Assembly: GCA_964384945.1 (NCBI GenBank)
Contig: CAYLMK010000020.1
Location: 1-64,000, forward strand
Source of the DNA: S015-6 sp964384945
GTDB lineage: Bacteria; Desulfobacterota; DSWW01
DNA length: 64,000 bases
Direction: 5' to 3'
Shown here: one piece after another, positions 8,867-17,628 of the stretch
Numbering within the stretch: position 1 is the stretch's first letter
Layout: every line of letters starts with the position of its first letter
Translations under genes and position numbers: made by a program
Notes under the pieces: generated by a model
Told to the model about the DNA's origin: nothing
The model's database searches: none
Seen by the model: the letters and a program-made list of their open reading frames with translations, nothing else

Positions 8867-10519
8867 TCAGGCGCCGGCGGCCTTGAAGGCGGCTTGGACG
8901 ATGGCGAGCGCCTCCTCCTGCACCCTGTTCAGGTGCTCCCTGCCCTTGAAGCTCTCCGCGTAAACCTTGTTGATGTCCTCGGTGCCGGAGGGCCGGACCG
9001 CGAACCAGGCGTTCTCCGCAACCACCTTGAGCCCGCCGATCGGTGCGCCGTTCCCGGGCGCGTGGGTGAGCTTGGCCCGGATCGCCTCCCCGGCGAGTTC
9101 GCGGACCGTGACCTTTTCGGGGGAGAGCCTCTTCAGGGCCTCCCGCTGCGCCGCAGAGGCCGCCGCGTCGATGCGCTCGTAGACTGGGCTTCCGAACCTC
9201 TCTTCGAGTTCCGTGTAGAGTTCGTCCGGGGCGCGGCCCGTACGCGCCATGATCTCGGCGGCCAGAAGGTTCATGATGATGCCGTCCTTGTCCGTGCACC
9301 AGACCGTCCCGTCCCTTCGAAGGAAGGAGGCCCCGGCGCTCTCTTCGCCGCCGAAGCCGTAGGAGCCGTCGATCAACCCCTCCACGAACCACTTGAACCC
9401 GACCGGCACCTCGGAGAGCCTCCTCTTCAGGTGCGCCGCGACCCGGTCGATCATGGAGCTCGAGACCAGCGTCTTGCCCACGCAGGCGTCTGGCCTCCAG
9501 CCCGGGCGGTTCTGGAAGAGATACCAGACGGACACGGCCAGATAGTGGTTCGGGGCGAGCAGGCCCGAGCCCCGGGTCACGATCCCGTGCCGGTCGGTGT
9601 CCGGGTCGTTTCCGAAGGCGATGTCGAAGCGGTCCTTCAGGCCGATGAGGCCCGCCATCGCGTATGGGGAGGAGCAGTCCATCCGGATCTTGCCGTCCTT
9701 GTCCACGGTCATGAAGCCGAAGGTCGGGTCCGCAGCCGGGTTGACCACCTCGATGTTCAGGTGGAACCGGTCGGCGATCGGCTCCCAGAAGCCCACGCCC
9801 GCGCCGCCGAGGGGGTCGACGCCGATCTTGAGGCCCGAGCCTGCGATCGCCTCCATGTCGAGGACGTTCCCCAGGTCCGCCGTGTAGGGGCCCACGTAGT
9901 CGTGCTTCCGGGTCGTATCCGCGGCCAGGGCCTGCCGAAGGGGGATGCGGCGCACCTCTTTCGTGCCCCCGCGGATGATCTCGTTCGCCCTGTCCTCGAT
10001 CGCCTTCGTAGTCTCCGTGTCGGCCGGGCCGCCGTGCGGCGGGTTGTACTTGAAGCCGCCGTCTTCCGGCGGGTTGTGGGACGGAGTGATGACCACGCCG
10101 TCGGCGAGCCCGCTCTTCCGGTCGCGGTTGTAGGTCAGGATGGCGTGGGAGATGACGGGCGTGGGCGTGTAACCGCGGCCCTCCTGGATCATGACCGTAA
10201 CGCCGTTGGCGGCGAAGACCTCGAGCGCGGTTGCGAGGGCTGGCTCGGAGAGTGCGTGGGTGTCCTTTCCGATGAACAGGGGGCCGGTGACTCCGGCCTT
10301 CTGCCTGTATTCGCAGATCGCCTGGGATATGGCCAGGATATGGTCTTCGTGGAAGCTTCCCTTGAAAGGAGATCCCCTGTGGCCGGACGTGCCGAAGCTC
10401 ACCCTCTGGGCGGGGTCCGAGACGTCGGGCCTGTCCGTGTAGTACGAGGTGACCAGCCGTGGGATGTTGACGAGCAGGTCGCGCGGCGCCGGTTTTCCGG
10501 CCAGGGGGGAAACGGCCAT
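8867..10519 (-). CDS. pgm: Phosphoglucomutase (alpha-D-glucose phosphate-specific)
   Basis: The start was set at the ATG at 10519, preceded by GGGAGGTGTAACC, giving 550 residues, close to the E. coli Pgm length. The catalytic serine loop is seen as ITPSHNPPEDGG, the metal loop as DPDTDRHG, the sugar loop as GGEESAG, and the phosphate-binding loop as RPSGTED. The enzyme interconverts glucose-1-phosphate and glucose-6-phosphate for glycogen, trehalose or envelope sugar synthesis. It is a single-gene unit converging on doc. Confidence 0.96.
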   Translation of the reverse strand: MAVSPLAGKPAPRDLLVNIPRLVTSYYTDRPDVSDPAQRVSFGTSGHRGSPFKGSFHEDHILAISQAICEYRQKAGVTGPLFIGKDTHALSEPALATALEVFAANGVTVMIQEGRGYTPTPVISHAILTYNRDRKSGLADGVVITPSHNPPEDGGFKYNPPHGGPADTETTKAIEDRANEIIRGGTKEVRRIPLRQALAADTTRKHDYVGPYTADLGNVLDMEAIAGSGLKIGVDPLGGAGVGFWEPIADRFHLNIEVVNPAADPTFGFMTVDKDGKIRMDCSSPYAMAGLIGLKDRFDIAFGNDPDTDRHGIVTRGSGLLAPNHYLAVSVWYLFQNRPGWRPDACVGKTLVSSSMIDRVAAHLKRRLSEVPVGFKWFVEGLIDGSYGFGGEESAGASFLRRDGTVWCTDKDGIIMNLLAAEIMARTGRAPDELYTELEERFGSPVYERIDAAASAAQREALKRLSPEKVTVRELAGEAIRAKLTHAPGNGAPIGGLKVVAENAWFAVRPSGTEDINKVYAESFKGREHLNRVQEEALAIVQAAFKAAGA

Positions 10520-10854
10520 GGTTACACCTCCCTGAAGCACACGATTGCGGACGAAAACCGAATGTGACCCTCGTGCCTCATTTCACAAGCGAGCGACATT
10601 CCCCAGTGCCCTTCCCCCGGTCTCCACCGCGGGCCAGCCGCCCCGATTGGAAGCATGGATTCCGGTTTTCACCGGAATGAAGGCAGAGGGCATGCAAGAC
10701 GGCACTCACTTGCGCAAACAAGCACTCGCCGGAGCCAAAGGCTTAAATCGAGCGCAGTTGGCTTGGAGAATACTCGAATCTTGGCTCAATCTGCAATCAT
10801 CTTAGATGAACAAAGGCGGAAAAGGTAACGGACCGGGATCCCGGAGGGGAGTCC
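10520..10854. other. Intergenic region with a short hairpin repeat
   Basis: No gene is visible in these 335 bases between pgm and the SDR gene. At 10659-10678 there is a perfect hairpin (ATTCCGGT, loop TTTC, ACCGGAAT), similar to the REP-like elements scattered through many proteobacterial genomes. The 3' part, about 10740-10800, is less GC-rich and probably holds the SDR promoter, but I cannot assign hexamers. Confidence 0.4.
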
Positions 10855-11676
10855 ATGCCGGATCTCAAGAACAAGACGCTCTTCGTGACGGGCGGCAGCC
10901 GCGGAATCGGCAAGGAGATCGCGTTGCGCGCTGCCCGGGACGGCGCCAACGTGGTGATCGCAGCCAAGACCGCCGAGCCGAACCCGAAGCTCGAGGGAAC
11001 GATCTACACCTCGGCCGAGGAGATCGAAAAGGCGGGGGGCAGAGCCTTGCCCGTCATCGTGGACATCCGGTACGAGGATCAGATCCGGGCCGCGGTGGAA
11101 AAGGGGGTCGAGGCCTTCGGCGGAATCGACATTCTCGTCAACAATGCGAGCGCGATCTTCCTGGCCGGGGTGGCCGACACGCCGATGAAGCGCTTCGACC
11201 TGATGTACCAAATCAATGTGCGGGGCACCTTCGCCGCCTCCCAGGCCTGCCTTCCCCACCTCAAGAAGGCCGCGAACCCCCACATCCTCGTCCTCTCGCC
11301 GCCTCCCAAGCTGGAGCCCAAGTGGTTCGCCGACCATCTGGCCTATACGATCTCCAAGTACGGCATGAGCATGTGCGTCCTGGGCATGTCTGAAGAGTTC
11401 AGACCCTACGGCATCGCGGTGAACGCGCTGTGGCCCCGCACGATCATCGCCACGGCGGCCGTGCAGAATCTCCTGGGGGGGGAGGCTTCGATCCGGCGGA
11501 GCCGGAGGCCTGCGATCATGGCGGATGCGGCCCACGTCGTGCTCACCCGGAACAGCCGGTCGACCACAGGCAAGTTCTTCGTGGACGAAGAGGTTCTCGC
11601 ATCCGCCGGGGTTGCGGATCTGGACAAGTACGCCCTGGTACCCGGCTCGGAACTGATCCAGGATCTGTTTCTCTGA
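10855..11676 (+). CDS. Short-chain dehydrogenase, HSDL2-like
   Basis: This 273-residue NAD(P)-dependent oxidoreductase has the Rossmann motif TGGSRGIG at residues 13-20, NNAS near 97, and a YTISK catalytic pair near 168. The AAKTAEPNPKLEGTIYT stretch and the PPPKLEPKW region resemble the hydroxysteroid-dehydrogenase-like-2 subgroup. The substrate cannot be deduced. GGAGGGGAG lies directly before the ATG. It stands alone, with about 300 bases to the next gene. Confidence 0.85.
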   Translation: MPDLKNKTLFVTGGSRGIGKEIALRAARDGANVVIAAKTAEPNPKLEGTIYTSAEEIEKAGGRALPVIVDIRYEDQIRAAVEKGVEAFGGIDILVNNASAIFLAGVADTPMKRFDLMYQINVRGTFAASQACLPHLKKAANPHILVLSPPPKLEPKWFADHLAYTISKYGMSMCVLGMSEEFRPYGIAVNALWPRTIIATAAVQNLLGGEASIRRSRRPAIMADAAHVVLTRNSRSTTGKFFVDEEVLASAGVADLDKYALVPGSELIQDLFL

Positions 11677-11792
11677 ACCTGAATCCGGGCTGCCGGCCCG
11701 CGCCGACGGAACGCATGGGCGGGCGCAGCGCCACCGCCTTCCGGTTCGACGCCGGCGGCAGCCTTGCACTCGACGGATCTCCCCGCAATCCG

Positions 11793-11831
11793 TATAATTC
11801 CTGCTGGCACGGACGCTTCGCGCCGTGCCAG
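11793..11831 (+). promoter_or_regulatory. Candidate -10 element and leader hairpin before the HisF-like gene
   Basis: TATAAT at 11793-11798 is a consensus -10 box, although the -35 region is poor. It is followed by a perfect hairpin (CTGGCACGG at 11804-11812, CCGTGCCAG at 11823-11831, ten-base loop). The rest of the 294-base gap (11677-11970) shows nothing else. The hairpin would sit at the start of the transcript. Confidence 0.3.
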
Positions 11832-11970
11832 CCGCGGCAGATTGATCCGACGGTCGTCCCGGGGAACAACCTCGCGGCTTCGCCCGCGGCGCAGCCGGGG
11901 CGGGTCGGCGGACGCCGATCGGAACGCGGAGAGCCGCCTGTGAGGATCCCCTTCGGAAAAGGAGAAAGCG

Positions 11971-12729
11971 TTGAGCCCGATCAGAATCATGCCCTGCCTG
12001 GACATGCAGAACGGCCGCGTGGTCAAGGGCGTCCGGTTCGTGGACATCCGGGACGCCGGCGATCCTGTGGAGTGCTGTCTTGCTTACTGCAAGGCAGGCG
12101 CGGATGAAATCGCGCTGCTGGACATCACGGCCACGGTCGAGGGCCGGGCCACCATGCTGGATGTGGTCCGCAGGGTGGCCGACGCGGCCACCGTTCCCTT
12201 CACGGTGGGCGGTGGGGTGAGCGACGTCGCCTCCGCGGCCGCCGTCCTGAACGCCGGGGCGGACAAGGTGTCCACCAGCAGCGCCGCCTTCCGCCGGCCG
12301 GAGGTTATCCGGGAGATGGTCAAGGAGTTCGGCGCCGACCGGGTCACGGTGGCCATCGACGCGGCCGTGAACGAGAAGCTTCCCTCCGGGTACGAGGTCT
12401 ACATCGACGGCGGCCGGACGGCCACGGGCGCGGACGCCGTCGACTGGGCGAAGAAGGTGGACGGCTTCGGTGTCGCCGCCATCCTTCCCACGAGCAAGAC
12501 CACGGACGGCGTGAGAACCGGCTACGATCTGCCGCTGATCCGGAAGATCAAGGAGGCGACCTCCGCGGAGGTGGTGGCCTCCGGAGGGGCGGGCGCGCTG
12601 GAGCATTTCCTGGATGCGGTGCGGGCGGGCGCGACGATCCTGCTCGCCGCCTCCGTGTTCCACTTCAACATCATCTCGATCCCGGACCTCAAGGCCTATC
12701 TCAAGGATCGGGGGGTTCCTGTTCGATAG
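11971..12729 (+). CDS. HisF-like imidazole glycerol phosphate synthase subunit
   Basis: This is a 252-residue beta-alpha barrel protein of the HisA/HisF family. HisF features are clear: PCLDMQNGRVVKGV with the catalytic Asp at about residue 10, VAIDAA with the second catalytic Asp near 130, and VASGGAGALEHF. In HisF the barrel closes the imidazole ring with ammonia from HisH. Two normally conserved stretches differ here (DKVSTSSAAF instead of DKVSINSAAV, and TSKTTDG instead of TSMDRDG). No HisH or other his gene is nearby. Translation starts at TTG behind AAAAGGAG. It may be a paralogue with another amidotransferase role. Confidence 0.75.
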   Translation: MSPIRIMPCLDMQNGRVVKGVRFVDIRDAGDPVECCLAYCKAGADEIALLDITATVEGRATMLDVVRRVADAATVPFTVGGGVSDVASAAAVLNAGADKVSTSSAAFRRPEVIREMVKEFGADRVTVAIDAAVNEKLPSGYEVYIDGGRTATGADAVDWAKKVDGFGVAAILPTSKTTDGVRTGYDLPLIRKIKEATSAEVVASGGAGALEHFLDAVRAGATILLAASVFHFNIISIPDLKAYLKDRGVPVR

Positions 12730-12782
12730 AGGGTGCGCGGTGTTCGGGTCCTCCCCCCGCTCTCGTTCGGACAGGGTATTTC

Positions 12783-15017
12783 ATGGCGAACATCCGGGCG
12801 GCATTCTCCCTGCGCATCTGGTTCCTTGTTACGGCCGTATGCCTTCTGGCGGCCATGCTCTGCGTCTTTCGGGCCGAAGAGAGGCAGGTCTGGAAGAAGG
12901 TTCAACGGGAGTATCGAGAGACCTACGTTCGACTGCTTGCGGAGAAGAGGCAGCAAGCGGCCGGAGCGCGGGATGAAACCGGAGAAAAGCTCTGGTCGCA
13001 CCTCCTCGAGGAGGCAGACAAGGGGGGCGGTTACCGAATCCAACAGGTCTTCTTGCCCGAGGCCGGGGTTCGGGATCTTTGCCAGACCTGCCATCGGGCC
13101 ATGGAGAACCCGCTCTTCCGGCTCGCCGCCAATCCGCTGCGCCGGCATCCGGTCGATATCCTCCGGCTCCACAAGCCCAACCGGTTCGGGTGCACTCTAT
13201 GCCACGGCGGGCAGGGAATCGCCCTGACCGTGGAGAAGGCCCACGGCGAAGAGCACAACTGGCCTTTTCCCCGTGTGCCGCTCGTCTACGTACAGGGCCT
13301 GTGCCTGGGATGCCACGAGACGCCCTTCCAGCTCGCCGGTGCGGAAAACGCGGAATGGGGCAGACGTCTCTTCCTGGAGAACGGCTGCTTCGGCTGCCAC
13401 CTGACCCGAACGATGGAGAACCTGCCCCCCGTATCCTCTCCATTTGAGGGGGCAGGAATCAAGATCGAAAGCGCGGCCTGGATCCGCCAGTGGATCAAGG
13501 AGCCGGGGAACATGAGGCCCAGGAACCGGATGCCGACCTTCCGTCTGAAGGAAGAAGAGATCCGTCATATCGTTTCCTATCTGTCCGCCAAGAAGGAAAT
13601 CGAGAGGCCTCTGACAGCCGGCCCTCCGGCAGGGGCCTCGGCGGCGAGAGGAAAGGACCTGTTCTCCGAAAAAGGGTGCATCGCCTGCCACAGCGTCGAG
13701 CGCGGCGACCGCACAGGTTCGAGGCTTGTCCCCAACCTGGCGGACGCAGGCTTCAAGCTCTCCTCCGCCTGGATTCCGGCATGGCTCGAAAGCCCCTCGG
13801 CCCTGAGCGCTCAGACGCCCATGCCGACGCTCGTGCTGACGAGCCCCGAGCGGTGGGACATAGCGCTCTACCTCAAGTCTCTCAAGCCAAGAGAGACGGC
13901 CCAACTCCTGGAGCAAGCCGCCCTGCAGGAAACGGAGGAGGGGGATCCTGAGCAAGGCAGACGCCTTGTGCAGCTCCTGGGCTGCTACGGCTGCCATCCG
14001 GTGCGGGAGATGGAACAGCTTCCCCTGCCGGCCGTGGAAGCGGCCGAGGTTGCCAAGAAACGCCTCGAGGAACTTCCGTTCGGGAACTCCGAGATTCCGC
14101 AGACCAAGTGGAGCTGGCTCTTCCACAAGATCAGGAACCCTGCTCTCTATGAAACCGACGACATGCCTCTCAAGATGCCGGATTACGAGCTTTCGGATGG
14201 GGACGTAGGCTGCCTGACCGTCTTCTACCTCCAGAACCGGTATTACGATCTGCCGGAGAGCTACCTCTCCAGAGCTTCCACCGAGAGAAGCGTCGCGGCC
14301 AGGGGCGAGTGGATGCTCGAGCGGTATCACTGCGGAGCCTGCCACCTGCTCCGGGAGGGAATCCTGCCCAGGATCGACCGGCATCTGGCTTTGAAGTCTC
14401 TTGCCCCGCCCAGGCTCGTGGGAGAGGCCGAAAGAGTTCAACCCCAGTGGTTCTTCCAGTTTCTGAGCCGGCCGGTGCAGCTCAGGCCCTGGCTCAAGCT
14501 CCGGATGCCCACCTTCAACTGGAAATACGAAGACCGCCGGGATCTGATCGCCTACTTCTCCCAGATGGTCTCACCCGAAGCCCGTGAGGCGGCGAGAGTC
14601 CCTTATGCGGTGCTGCCGGTCCGCGAAGACGTTAGCTCCGAGATCCTGGCGATGGGCGAGTATCGCGTCCGGACGGACAAGTGCGTGCAGTGCCATCCCA
14701 TCTCCCTGGATGGAGGCCTGCCCCGGGGAATCAAGGTCGAGGACCTTTCCATCAACCTCATGCTCTCCAAGTCGAGGCTCCGCTACGAGTGGCTGAAGAA
14801 CTTCCTTCGCAACCCGGACCGCTACGCGGGAGCCGGCACGAAGATGCCCTTCGTCTACTACACGCCGGACGGCGTCCCGCGCATTCCGGAGCCCGAGAAA
14901 TGGATCGAGTATTCGGCCCTCTTCCTCATGTTCATGGACAAGGTCCCGGAGATGCCCAAGGAACAGGCCATCGAGGAGATCCGTCCGGGCGCGGAAGTGG
15001 ACTGGACGCAGTATTGA
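12783..15017 (+). CDS. Membrane-anchored octahaem c-type cytochrome
   Basis: The 744-residue protein has an N-terminal transmembrane anchor (about residues 8-30) and eight CXXCH haem motifs: CQTCH near 100, CTLCH 137, CLGCH 174, CFGCH 202, CIACH about 299, CYGCH about 401, CGACH about 520 and CVQCH about 636. Several follow the class I cytochrome c pattern, with a distal MP methionine such as NRMPTF, TPMPTL and LRMPTF, so it looks like a chain of fused cytochrome c domains outside the membrane. It converges on the ResB/CcsA genes of the amine dehydrogenase operon. A role in carrying electrons away from that enzyme is plausible but not shown. Confidence 0.85.
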   Translation: MANIRAAFSLRIWFLVTAVCLLAAMLCVFRAEERQVWKKVQREYRETYVRLLAEKRQQAAGARDETGEKLWSHLLEEADKGGGYRIQQVFLPEAGVRDLCQTCHRAMENPLFRLAANPLRRHPVDILRLHKPNRFGCTLCHGGQGIALTVEKAHGEEHNWPFPRVPLVYVQGLCLGCHETPFQLAGAENAEWGRRLFLENGCFGCHLTRTMENLPPVSSPFEGAGIKIESAAWIRQWIKEPGNMRPRNRMPTFRLKEEEIRHIVSYLSAKKEIERPLTAGPPAGASAARGKDLFSEKGCIACHSVERGDRTGSRLVPNLADAGFKLSSAWIPAWLESPSALSAQTPMPTLVLTSPERWDIALYLKSLKPRETAQLLEQAALQETEEGDPEQGRRLVQLLGCYGCHPVREMEQLPLPAVEAAEVAKKRLEELPFGNSEIPQTKWSWLFHKIRNPALYETDDMPLKMPDYELSDGDVGCLTVFYLQNRYYDLPESYLSRASTERSVAARGEWMLERYHCGACHLLREGILPRIDRHLALKSLAPPRLVGEAERVQPQWFFQFLSRPVQLRPWLKLRMPTFNWKYEDRRDLIAYFSQMVSPEAREAARVPYAVLPVREDVSSEILAMGEYRVRTDKCVQCHPISLDGGLPRGIKVEDLSINLMLSKSRLRYEWLKNFLRNPDRYAGAGTKMPFVYYTPDGVPRIPEPEKWIEYSALFLMFMDKVPEMPKEQAIEEIRPGAEVDWTQY

Positions 15018-15070
15018 ATGCGAAGGATCCCTCTTCCGCCAACGGGACGACGAACCGGGTTTTCGTGGGG

Positions 15071-15967
15071 TTATGTTTCGCCCCGGGCCGAGCGCGTCGT
15101 CAGGACGTAGATCAGCAGGACGAGGATCCAGAGCGGCTGGAAGATCAACATGATGGGTATGCCGGGATTCCTGGAGACGGCGATCTGAGGGCCGATACCC
15201 CTCCCCAAGAAGTCGCTGCTTACCTGGCTCCGGAAGCTGAAAGGGAGGAGGCTGATGCGCAATCCCTCGAATCCGTCGCTCTGAAAGGTCCCGACCTGTC
15301 CGCTGTGCACGGGCCGCCCATCGTCGTAAAGGGTGTAGCTCACGAGCAAAGGCTGCCGCACATAGCGATCCGGAGTGAGCCAGACCCTTGCGCTTCCGCC
15401 GGCCTTCGGGGTCTGTCCTGTCCGGCCGCTTTCCACCTTTTCGACCTCAAGGGTGTAACGATTCAGAAACTCGATCCGCTCGCCAATCCTGATCGGGACT
15501 TCGCCTACAGCCTTGACCCCGGAGACAGCGCTCACCAGGTGGCCGACCAGCACCAACCCGAAAAGGACGTGCATGGCGAGCAGAAGGAACTTCCTGAAAT
15601 CCAGCCTTCTCCGAAACAAATCTACCACCCACGCCCAGGTTCCGAGGATCAGGTTGACCCCCAGCAGGAAGGCGAGCCCAAAGGCTCCCCACAGCCAGTG
15701 GCGGACCGTGGAATCCGGCGAAGGCAGCCAGGCGAGCGATTCCCTGAAAATCTGGATCCAGTTGAACGAGGAAGACCAGATCCTTCCTCCCTGGGGCGGA
15801 AGCGAAAAGAGAGACTTCCAGACCAATTGATCGTTCAGGAACCGCACCGTGTTCCCGTACTGGGAGGAAACAGCGAGAACGGCTCCGAGAGCGAACCAGA
15901 TGCTCACCAGGACCATCAGGATCAGGGTGAGTTCGAGAGAACCCAGGATGCGGATGAGCTTTTTCAC
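15071..15967 (-). CDS. resB: ResB (CcsB)-type cytochrome c maturation protein
   Basis: The start is the GTG at 15967, which overlaps the ccsA stop in a GTGA arrangement. The 298-residue protein begins KKLIRILGSLELTLILMVLVS, the typical ResB opening, with transmembrane segments near residues 8-27, 87-110 and 120-145, a periplasmic domain, and a last segment near 275-292. ResB and CcsA form the system II haem lyase that exports haem and attaches it to CXXCH motifs. It is the last gene of the long leftward operon. Confidence 0.88.
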   Translation of the reverse strand: MKKLIRILGSLELTLILMVLVSIWFALGAVLAVSSQYGNTVRFLNDQLVWKSLFSLPPQGGRIWSSSFNWIQIFRESLAWLPSPDSTVRHWLWGAFGLAFLLGVNLILGTWAWVVDLFRRRLDFRKFLLLAMHVLFGLVLVGHLVSAVSGVKAVGEVPIRIGERIEFLNRYTLEVEKVESGRTGQTPKAGGSARVWLTPDRYVRQPLLVSYTLYDDGRPVHSGQVGTFQSDGFEGLRISLLPFSFRSQVSSDFLGRGIGPQIAVSRNPGIPIMLIFQPLWILVLLIYVLTTRSARGET

Positions 15968-16707
15968 GGCTGCCAGGCCATCCGGTATGCGATGATCAGT
16001 GGGAAGAGCAGAAACCCAACGCCTGCCTCGAAGTTCCTGCTGCAGGCGGGAACGTACCGCGTGTGAATGACGAACATGACGTAGAACCAGACCACGACCC
16101 CGACCGCCGACATCTTGCCCCACATCCAGTAGTCACCCCAGCCCTGCAGGGACCAGATCGAGCCGAAGAACTGAGAGGCCAGGAAGATGGTGAAGCCAAG
16201 CAAGAGATACCACCTTGCGTTCTGAAGGTCGCCTCGGCCGGCCGCAACGCTTCTCCCTTCCACCAAGAGTGCGAGATAGTAGGCGGACGAAAAAACGAAG
16301 AACACGAAGGACAGCGCCTCCAACTCGAAGAAGAGTCGGGCCATCAGGAACGAATAGCGATGGATGAGAGGGCTGAGTTCCTTGGGGAAGAACAGGCTCA
16401 CGCCGAACATAGCAGCGACCATGCCGAGCACGTAGGGCGCGACCCTTCGGACATCCGTGCGAAAAGAGACGAACCACAACAGGATCCCCACCCAGAGACC
16501 CAGCTGCACCACGCGCTCGAAAAGGTAGTGGGAAGGCAGATGTCCGGACCGGACGAGCATGGCGGCAAACGCAAGGCCGTTGAAGAGCAAGGGGGGGATC
16601 AACGCGATCCGGTAAAACCTCCCGGAGAGCCTTCTTCTGAAGAGGGAGAGCGCAAGGAGGATGCCGTACAGGCAGAAAGAAACGTAGAAGCAGGTCAGAT
16701 AGGACAC
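15964..16707 (-). CDS. ccsA: CcsA/ResC-type haem lyase subunit
   Basis: The 247-residue multi-spanning membrane protein carries the tryptophan-rich haem-binding motif WGDYWMWGK (family WGxxWxWD type) near residue 205, with histidines on both sides (HRYS near 130, HTRYV near 230). With ResB it forms a system II haem attachment complex. It overlaps resB by four bases. The neighbouring tetrahaem cytochrome contains an unusual CXXCK site, so this pair may be a dedicated lyase. Confidence 0.9.
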   Translation of the reverse strand: MSYLTCFYVSFCLYGILLALSLFRRRLSGRFYRIALIPPLLFNGLAFAAMLVRSGHLPSHYLFERVVQLGLWVGILLWFVSFRTDVRRVAPYVLGMVAAMFGVSLFFPKELSPLIHRYSFLMARLFFELEALSFVFFVFSSAYYLALLVEGRSVAAGRGDLQNARWYLLLGFTIFLASQFFGSIWSLQGWGDYWMWGKMSAVGVVVWFYVMFVIHTRYVPACSRNFEAGVGFLLFPLIIAYRMAWQP

Positions 16708-16741
16708 CTCGAACCCCTTCGCGCCTTGCCGGCATCACCTT

Positions 16742-16779
16742 CCGGGAGGGGTTGAAAGATCTCTTTCAACCCCTCCCGG
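16742..16779 (-). terminator. Perfect 18-base inverted repeat inside the operon
   Basis: The two 18-base arms are exact reverse complements with only two bases between them (CCGGGAGGGG...CCCCTCCCGG). It lies between the small membrane peptide gene and ccsA. There is no T-run after it, so it may act as a partial terminator or as an RNA-stabilising or processing hairpin rather than a full stop. Confidence 0.5.
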
Positions 16780-16839
16780 CATTCCTCGCAAGCCCATGCC
16801 CGTCCCGAGGGAGGTCCTCGAGCCCAGCCCAGGACTTCC

Positions 16840-16938
16840 TCAGCGAGAAAGGACCATGTAACAGAGAAAGGCCAGCACCGCGGCCAGGAGGCCTACCAGG
16901 CCGAAAAGAGTTGCCCTCATGCCTTGCTGGGCCTTCAT
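16840..16938 (-). CDS. 32-residue single-span membrane peptide
   Basis: A very short frame starts at ATG 16938, 22 bases after the stop of the tetrahaem cytochrome gene and behind GAGGAG. The product begins MKAQQGMRATLFGLVG and has one hydrophobic helix (about residues 9-29) with a short polar tail. The size and layout resemble the small accessory subunits of cytochrome complexes and haem-delivery systems (CcmD, CydX). That comparison is by size and position only, and no family is recognised. Confidence 0.5.
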   Translation of the reverse strand: MKAQQGMRATLFGLVGLLAAVLAFLCYMVLSR

Positions 16939-16960
16939 TCAGCGCTCGCTCCTCGCCCTT

Positions 16961-17623
16961 TCAATTCTGTGCAAGGGCCTCCCCCGCGGTTCCAGGCGCA
17001 TTCGAATCCCGGACGCTTCCCGCTGCACTCGCTTCCTGTTGCGTTCCGGGCGCATTCTGATCCGGCAGAACCCTCTCATAGAACTTCATGCCGTTGCGCA
17101 TATCGTGGTTGTGGCAGTCCTTGCAGGGCTCGGTTCCGCCAAACGAGAGGAGCTTTCTGTGGACCATTGCCTGCTCCATCGGCTTGTGGTTCTTCGCGTC
17201 CTTGCACGAGAAGCACCGGTGGTTGGGCACAAGGCTGTAATAGGCCGGCTCTTTCGCCGGATCAATAAAGATCGGGGCTTCAGGCGGCCTGATCGGCTCT
17301 TCCTTGCTGCGGCGGAAATGTTTCACGAAGAGCACGGCTGCTTCCCGGTTCATCTCCCAGACCCTTGCAATACCGGGATCGAAGTGGCAATCCGCGCAGT
17401 TCGGGTGATTCTTGGCCACCCCGGAGTCCCGCCACCGCTTTACGGGGTCCTTCATTTCGTGGCAGGCTACGCAAGTGATGTTCGGGAAGTACCGCACCGC
17501 CACCTCGTGCGAAGAGAGCCCGACGACGAGCAGGACGGGCAGGGAGAAGAGCACGACCCCCTTCTTGCTTCCGAGGAATCGCGGGCGGGACTTCTTCCCG
17601 TTCTCTTTCGATTGCTTTGCCAT
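16961..17623 (-). CDS. NapC/NrfH-like tetrahaem cytochrome c with a CXXCK site
   Basis: The 220-residue protein has a basic N-terminus, one membrane anchor (about residues 23-40) and four haem sites: CVACHEM, CADCH, CFSCK and CKDCH. CXXCH-x-M at the first haem is typical of NapC/NrfH quinol dehydrogenases. The third site has lysine in place of histidine (codon AAG, unambiguous), as in the catalytic haem of NrfA. It lies five bases after qhpE, so it probably links the periplasmic amine dehydrogenase to the quinone pool. The C-terminal 35 residues are low-complexity. Confidence 0.85.
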   Translation of the reverse strand: MAKQSKENGKKSRPRFLGSKKGVVLFSLPVLLVVGLSSHEVAVRYFPNITCVACHEMKDPVKRWRDSGVAKNHPNCADCHFDPGIARVWEMNREAAVLFVKHFRRSKEEPIRPPEAPIFIDPAKEPAYYSLVPNHRCFSCKDAKNHKPMEQAMVHRKLLSFGGTEPCKDCHNHDMRNGMKFYERVLPDQNAPGTQQEASAAGSVRDSNAPGTAGEALAQN

Positions 17624-17628
17624 GGTTG

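Noticed and set aside
15071..15966. Long open frames on the plus strand opposite resB and ccsA
   Set aside because: They are artefacts of high GC; the minus strand has clear ResB and CcsA proteins with transmembrane pattern and haem motif.
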